Source of the DNA: Manis javanica
Taxonomy: Eukaryota; Chordata; Mammalia; Pholidota; Manidae
Direction of reading: 5' to 3'
NCBI RefSeq assembly: GCF_040802235.1
Contig: NC_133158.1
Location: forward strand, 164,087,401-164,151,400
DNA length: 64,000 nucleotides
Position numbers and translations under genes: made by a program. Of this stretch, positions 59,447 to 64,000 are shown in pieces. A model generated the notes under the pieces. The model did no database searches, was not told the origin of the DNA, and worked only from the letters and a program-made list of their open reading frames with translations. Each line of letters starts with the position of its first letter. Position 1 is the stretch's first letter.

Positions 59447-60499
59447 TTAAATGCTAAAAGTACTGGTTGGCTCTGCGGGGTTTTCGGAATCGAAAGGAAT
59501 CTCCTCCACATTTTCTCTTTGTCTTCTCCAGGGCCCATATTTCTTGGCAACTTTCATAATGTAGTTTTTAAAAGAGGCCCCCATAAAAACATAGAGGACT
59601 GGGTTGAGACAGCTGTGAAGGAGCGCCAGGCTCTCTGTGATTTGGATGGCAACATCCATGCGTTTGCTCGCGTCGCAGTCGGTGACCACAGAGTAGATGA
59701 TGTCGATGGCTTGGCAGAACTTGACAATGTTATAAGGCAGCTGAGTGGCGATGAAAACTACAACCACTGTGAGCAGAACTTTGAGGGGTCGAGATTTTTT
59801 AATGTTTGGCATCTTGATGAGTGTCTTTGCTGTGACAAAGTAGCAAACTCCCATGATAAAAAAGGGTGCTACAAATCCAACACAGATTTCCAGCATTTGA
59901 ATTGCTGCTTTCATTGAAGTCCCTAGGTGGTGTGGAAAGATGGGAATGCACCTAGCCTTGTGATTGACTGTATAAAAAACCAGCTGTGGTATACTTAGCA
60001 AGACGCCAGCCATCCAGACACAGGAACAGACGAGCCAGCATGGTTTTCCTGCTCCTGAAAGATGTGGGGCTTCAGTTACTGCCCAATATCTGTCTATGCT
60101 GATACAAGCCAGGAACTGCATTCCAGAGACAAAGTTGACTGTGTACAAGGCTGAAGTAACTTTGCACATGATTTTCCCTAAAACCCACCCATGAACCGCA
60201 CTGACTGCCCAAAAAGGCAGGGTGAATAGGAGGAGTAAGTCTGCCACGGCCAAATTCAGGATGTACACATCTGTTTTAGTTCTCTGCTTCTTATAATAGG
60301 CATAAATCGCCACCACTATGGAATTGCCAGCAAGCCCAGTGATGAAAGCTACTGTGAAAAAGGCAGGCAAGAAGACTTTTGAAAAATTTCTGACCTCTTC
60401 TTTTATACAGATCACTTCATACTGACTATAGTCATGAGTGCTGTTCATTTCATTTTCTTCATAATAGTAATCTGTTGACTGGTTGTGTTCCAAAGCCAT
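59447..60499 (-). CDS. ACKR4: ACKR4, atypical chemokine receptor 4 (CCRL1/CCX-CKR)
   Basis: This intact 350-codon frame, the normal length of the family, is a seven-transmembrane receptor. The family scavenges CCL19, CCL21 and CCL25 through beta-arrestin without G-protein signalling and shapes chemokine gradients in skin, gut and lymph nodes. The N-terminus has tyrosine clusters (residues 11-13, 24, 27) and N-glycosylation sites (N6, N19, N38). A conserved cysteine is at 31 and another at 112 before TM3. TM1 is about 43-67 with the GN motif; TM2 carries [15 protein letters not shown] at 83-97; the DRY motif is at 136-138; TM7 has an NPVLY motif; the tail is Ser/Thr-rich and ends TSTFSI. DRY is followed by tryptophan (W139), where I recall a small aliphatic residue in human. 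The start is fixed by family length and by an acceptor nine bases upstream. Confidence 0.97.
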   Translation of the reverse strand: MALEHNQSTDYYYEENEMNSTHDYSQYEVICIKEEVRNFSKVFLPAFFTVAFITGLAGNSIVVAIYAYYKKQRTKTDVYILNLAVADLLLLFTLPFWAVSAVHGWVLGKIMCKVTSALYTVNFVSGMQFLACISIDRYWAVTEAPHLSGAGKPCWLVCSCVWMAGVLLSIPQLVFYTVNHKARCIPIFPHHLGTSMKAAIQMLEICVGFVAPFFIMGVCYFVTAKTLIKMPNIKKSRPLKVLLTVVVVFIATQLPYNIVKFCQAIDIIYSVVTDCDASKRMDVAIQITESLALLHSCLNPVLYVFMGASFKNYIMKVAKKYGPWRRQRENVEEIPFDSENPAEPTSTFSI

Positions 60500-60510
60500 G
60501 GCTCCGATCT
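60500..60510 (-). other. ACKR4: 5' UTR end and splice acceptor of the ACKR4 coding exon
   Basis: On the minus strand a pyrimidine tract (ttctttttgccgttt) ends in AG at 60510-60509, and the exon begins ATCGGAGCC before the ATG at 60499. This fits a non-coding first exon further upstream. Confidence 0.7.
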
Positions 60511-61240
60511 AAACGGCAAAAAGAATACAGGGTATGCACTCCTTCATATTGATTGAAAGGAAACACTTTTTATTTAGTATATATTTTGTTCTTTTACTGG
60601 GGAACAGGTTGTTACCATAACATACCTGAGCATGAATCTCTTTAATGGAAGCCACATGAGAGTATATTCCCAAGATTAGTTTTTCATCCTTTGTTTTTAC
60701 AGGTCTGTGTGCAGAGCTGTAATTCTGGGATTTACATAGGGAAGATAAAAATAATACTCTGAGGGATTTTCTTAATCATTAAACCCTAAATAAATGTAAT
60801 GACCTTTACATAAAAATAATTTTCAAAGTATGAAAACTTAGATTCCGACTAAAAGGAATCAGAAATGTGATTTTTATACATACAACTTTGTAACAGTAAA
60901 ATTAAAAACTAAAATACATTATTTTATTTATTTAAGATAAGTTTATTTTTATATCATCTACTTATAAATTTATTTTAAAATAAGTTGAAAAAATTACTTC
61001 AGCATTTATACCTATTTTCACTAGTTGGCTTCTATAAAACAAAGTCTCCTCCAGTTAGTGTCCGTCCAAACGTGTTGCTATATGCTTATTGTACTGCGGT
61101 TCAGGACCACCCACTTTCCACTAGTCACTTTTAGCCTTAAGCCTGCACCATCCTTGACTTCTCTCTTATCTTTGTCTCCAATTTCCAGTCAGCCGCTGAA
61201 TTCTAATTTTACTCTCCAAACAGGGCTTGAGCCTGTCTCT
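60511..61240. other. Non-coding sequence upstream of the ACKR4 coding exon
   Basis: AT-rich, probably the ACKR4 first intron. No repeat was recognised. Confidence 0.4.
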
Positions 61241-61249
61241 CCCTTTTAA

Positions 61250-61925
61250 TCTGTGCTCTTTGACACACCCGCACAATTCGACCATTGTTTCTTACCTGGC
61301 CTACTACAATATCTTCCTACCTGGTATCCTATTATTATTCCTACTTACCACCTCCTTGTCAAAACATTTTTCTTACTGCCACCAGAATGCTGTATCTAAA
61401 ATGCCAGTCTGTCACTGTCCTGCTTAGCTGCTTTCCTGAAAGACACATCTCTTCACCTGAAAGATACAATCCAAGCTCCTTGGCAAGATACCCAAGGCTC
61501 CCTCTGTAATGTTGCCCCACTCCTGGTTGCTGCTCCATCTCTCTACTGTGCAGCCCATTTTGTAGGCAGTGATGGCACTGATTTGCCAGCAGTCTGCTGG
61601 CCACACCCTGCTGCAGCATATGTCTCTATCAAATTCATTCTCTTCCTTTATTGAATGTACTATTTTCTGCCCTTCCCTTCAGGGGCCAATTCCTATCCAG
61701 TTAATGTGGATATCACCTCCCCAGAAGGCTTTCCTGAATCAACAGCTATAGCTACATACCTCTCAGAGAACTGACCCCCCTCTATGGGAAAGGTGTTTCC
61801 CACACTGCGTTTGCTCTCTGCGCTCTAAGTTCCCCAGGAGTATGATCTGTTGGGTTTATGTTTTGTAATTAAGACCTTAATAGAGTTCCTGACACACATT
61901 AGGGTTCAATAAATATTTGTGAAGC
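61250..61925 (+). repeat. L2-type LINE fragment, 3' end
   Basis: Words such as tggcctactacaatatcttc, gaaggctttcctgaatcaac and the ending ttcctgacacacattagggttcaataaatatttgtgaa are those of an old L2 3' end on the plus strand. Confidence 0.6.
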
Positions 61926-61979
61926 AAAGGTTTTACCAGCAGGTATAAAGCTGTTACTCAAAAAAAAAAAAGCTTTTAA

Positions 61980-62035
61980 TTCTAGAGATGATAGGCCAGG
62001 GATCTCATTCTAGAGATGATAGGCCAGGGATCTCC
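61980..62035 (+). repeat. 28-bp tandem duplication
   Basis: The unit ttctagagatgataggccag plus gggatctc-like tail occurs twice in a row, at 61980-62007 and 62008-62035, with one base different at the end. It looks recent. Confidence 0.88.
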
Positions 62036-64000
62036 TTTCTCATCATTAAGTTATGTTTCTATATCAGCTATTAACACTCTGTAGTACTTAGGTAAGCTTG
62101 CACAGAATTCACGTTTTAAAATGCATATAATAATGACTTCCAATGTTTTTATTAAAGTGCTGAGTTTTTTTGTTTGTTTCTTCCTTAGTTTTTCTGTCTC
62201 CTTTGGTTATTTTTAGTCCTTGGAATAATTTCAAATATTCTCAGATTATTGTTAATGAAATGTTATTTTTGTGTGCCAATTTATGGTACAATTCAAAAGA
62301 ATATTATACTTGCCAACCCTTTCTGGATTAGTAAAGCAAAGAAGGCCCCATGAGGAAAGATACTGCAGAATTCTTTTCATTGTGCAAAACCCAGATGCTG
62401 ACAATTTTAAATGACTACTTTTATTCTTCAGAATATTTGAAAAGTTCCAACCTGGGAGACTCCTCTGCTCTTCATTTCTTATGCATTAATTATTAACACA
62501 ATGTGAACTTTGTTCTTTCCTTCTCTTTCATCACAGAAGTCTTGAACTTGATAAAGAATAATATGGCCAAATAATGTAAGATATGGAAGGGTGTTTTTAG
62601 AAAGAATTAATCTTACTAAAAATATCAGTAAATAAGAGTAAGAGTAGGAATGGAAGTTATTTGCAGAAACGATCCCTCAGGTAGGTATACAGAAACACAT
62701 TGTCTTTATTATTATTATTATTACAAGAACAAAAAATTAATGTTTTTAAAACAAAGCAGATAAAATGATGTAGTGAAACCTCATTAACAAAGGTTTATAG
62801 GCAAGTAATTGTATTAAAATAATGTTTTATTCTTGCTATACTCAGATTTCTGTTTTAAGGTTAAAGTGCATAGCTATTCTCCAGTAGCTCTTTTTTGCAC
62901 ATGAAAACATTTAGATTTTTATATATCAAGACCCTCTCAACATAGGTAACTACACGAAGTCTTTAGGCTTTAAAAAAAATAATATCCAAGTCAGAATGAA
63001 CAAAGAAAGAAAAGACTAACCTGTTCCAGTGGGCAGAGAGGCGCAGTCTTGAATGCAGAGTGTAAAATCAAAGGACCTCTCTAACTCAGTCTACTTTTGT
63101 TTTCGTTTTACACCCCGCCTTTGTCTTGTATCCAAGAGAGCTTTCCTGAAATTTAACCTTGTGAGCACTTGATCGTTACTTAATGTATAACTGTCCTGTG
63201 AAGTCAAATACAAGTTCTTAAGTGTCCTAGGATACAAATTTGAAATAGTCCATCTTGTTTCAAAAACTACAGACCTTTCAAAGTCCCTCAGCAGGAGGGA
63301 ACAAAAAAGTGCCTGCAGCTGAGGACGGCCTGCCAGACCAAAAGAAGTCCCCCCAGGGCGAGCCTCAGGGCAGCTGACAAGCACATGGAGGTAGCATCTG
63401 GAGAAGTACTCTCTGCAGTTATTTCATCTACGAAAAAACAAAAATGATTGTAGCCCAGAGAGTTATTTTTTGAAGACTAAATCATCAAAGCTCAAATTCT
63501 GAGTAATTGTTAGGCATTTGTAGAACTGAATGCTTTTATGCCAACATCATCTAATACCTGACTTAAACTACCCGACTCCTCTGGGCTTCCCCGTGCCCCT
63601 CTGTGCTTGCCCTTAGAGTATGCCTCTCCCCAGAACTTTACACTCTCTTGCTTTCCTGTTACCTTTTTCTTCAAAGACCAGAGTTCAAATCTTCAAAATC
63701 CTTCTGACTGGAAAGGTTGCTTGTTTTTTCCCAGGTTTTCGAACAAACGAAAGTTAGAGAAAGAAATGTATGCACATTTGGCCCCTGTGGCCCGCTTGGA
63801 CTTGACTCTCATCACATTTGCATAACAGTTCTTAAGTTCTCATGCCAGGCTAGGCGCAGTCTCCACCTGCAAAAGTTATTTCAGACCCATGCCACTTTTT
63901 CTTCAAGCAGTTGATCTAATTTTCTTGTTGATTCTTCCCAAAAGCAGTACCTGGGAGGGTACAGCCAGTGGCGCTTCCTTGCCACCTACCACTCCTTGAG
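62036..64000. other. Sequence upstream of ACKR4, no coding gene seen
   Basis: It has an ATT microsatellite at about 62707-62723 and several short frames without recognisable products. It contains the candidate 5' UTR exon end at 63021 on the minus strand. Confidence 0.4.
63021..63070 (-). other. ACKR4: Candidate non-coding first exon of ACKR4 (3' end only)
   Basis: Read on the minus strand, a stretch ending ccactggaacag is followed by gttagtctttt, a good donor, with the exon's last base at 63021. It lies 2.5 kb upstream of the coding-exon acceptor on the same strand. The exon start is not known; 63070 is arbitrary. Confidence 0.3.

Noticed and set aside
59354..59917. 187-codon plus-strand frame opposite ACKR4
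   Set aside because: It is the antisense shadow of the receptor coding sequence and has no independent support.
63607..63825. Frames at 63091-63914 as small genes
   Set aside because: They are short, overlap in several frames and show no recognisable domain or splice context.
1..64000. CRISPR arrays, bacterial operons or phage elements
   Set aside because: The DNA is clearly mammalian, with introns, L1s and a CpG island. No spaced repeats of CRISPR type were seen; the only short tandem repeats are microsatellites and the duplications listed.

Overview
This is a window of nuclear DNA from a placental mammal. There are intron-split exons, a methylation-type CpG island, L1 retrotransposons of several ages, old MIR/L2-type fragments and endogenous retroviruses (ERVs). 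The two recognisable host genes are the atypical chemokine receptor ACKR4 (minus strand, single coding exon, intact) and, on the plus strand, exons of the acyl-CoA dehydrogenase family member ACAD11, which carry multiple disabling lesions. Human ACKR4 is known to lie inside an ACAD11 intron on the opposite strand, and the same nesting is seen here. I saw no carnivore, ruminant, equine, primate, rodent, afrotherian or xenarthran lineage-specific SINE, and young L1s dominate. A laurasiatherian with few SINEs, such as a pangolin, is my guess, with low confidence.

Layout. 1-8057: a degenerate ERV/LTR cluster with an inverted pair of about 1.3-1.5 kb arms, direct LTR-like repeats and a broken env transmembrane-subunit reading frame on the minus strand. 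8058-15590: an old L1 3' fragment split by a full-length plus-strand L1, with a target-site duplication visible. 15600-18110: unique sequence ending in a strong CpG island with splice-donor-like sites on both strands. 18213-21005: two plus-strand L1 3' fragments. 21006-28967: intronic DNA with three ACAD11 exons. 28968-35383: a nearly full-length minus-strand L1 with tandem monomers in its 5' UTR. 35960-44806: another full-length minus-strand L1, with a perfect 15-bp target-site duplication, into whose ORF1 a 3.0-kb non-autonomous, gag-only class II ERV inserted. 45141-46037: two more ACAD11 exons. 46318-53345: an old minus-strand L1 interrupted by a younger L1 3' fragment. 53430-54290: an L2-type fragment. 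56660-58291: two more ACAD11 exons. 59447-60508: the ACKR4 coding exon. 60510-64000: upstream ACKR4 sequence, an L2-type fragment and a candidate 5' UTR exon.

The main biological message is that ACAD11 appears to be a unitary pseudogene in this animal. It shows three single-base deletions, two in-frame stops, one destroyed splice donor, one phase break and one exon not found, all spread over seven recognisable exons. The receptor gene nested in its intron remains open over its full length. The second message is the ERV inside an L1. It keeps LTRs, a tRNA-Phe-type primer site, a gag without zinc knuckles, an env tail and a polypurine tract, but has no pro or pol. All homology calls are from reading the sequence and recalled family features; no search was run.
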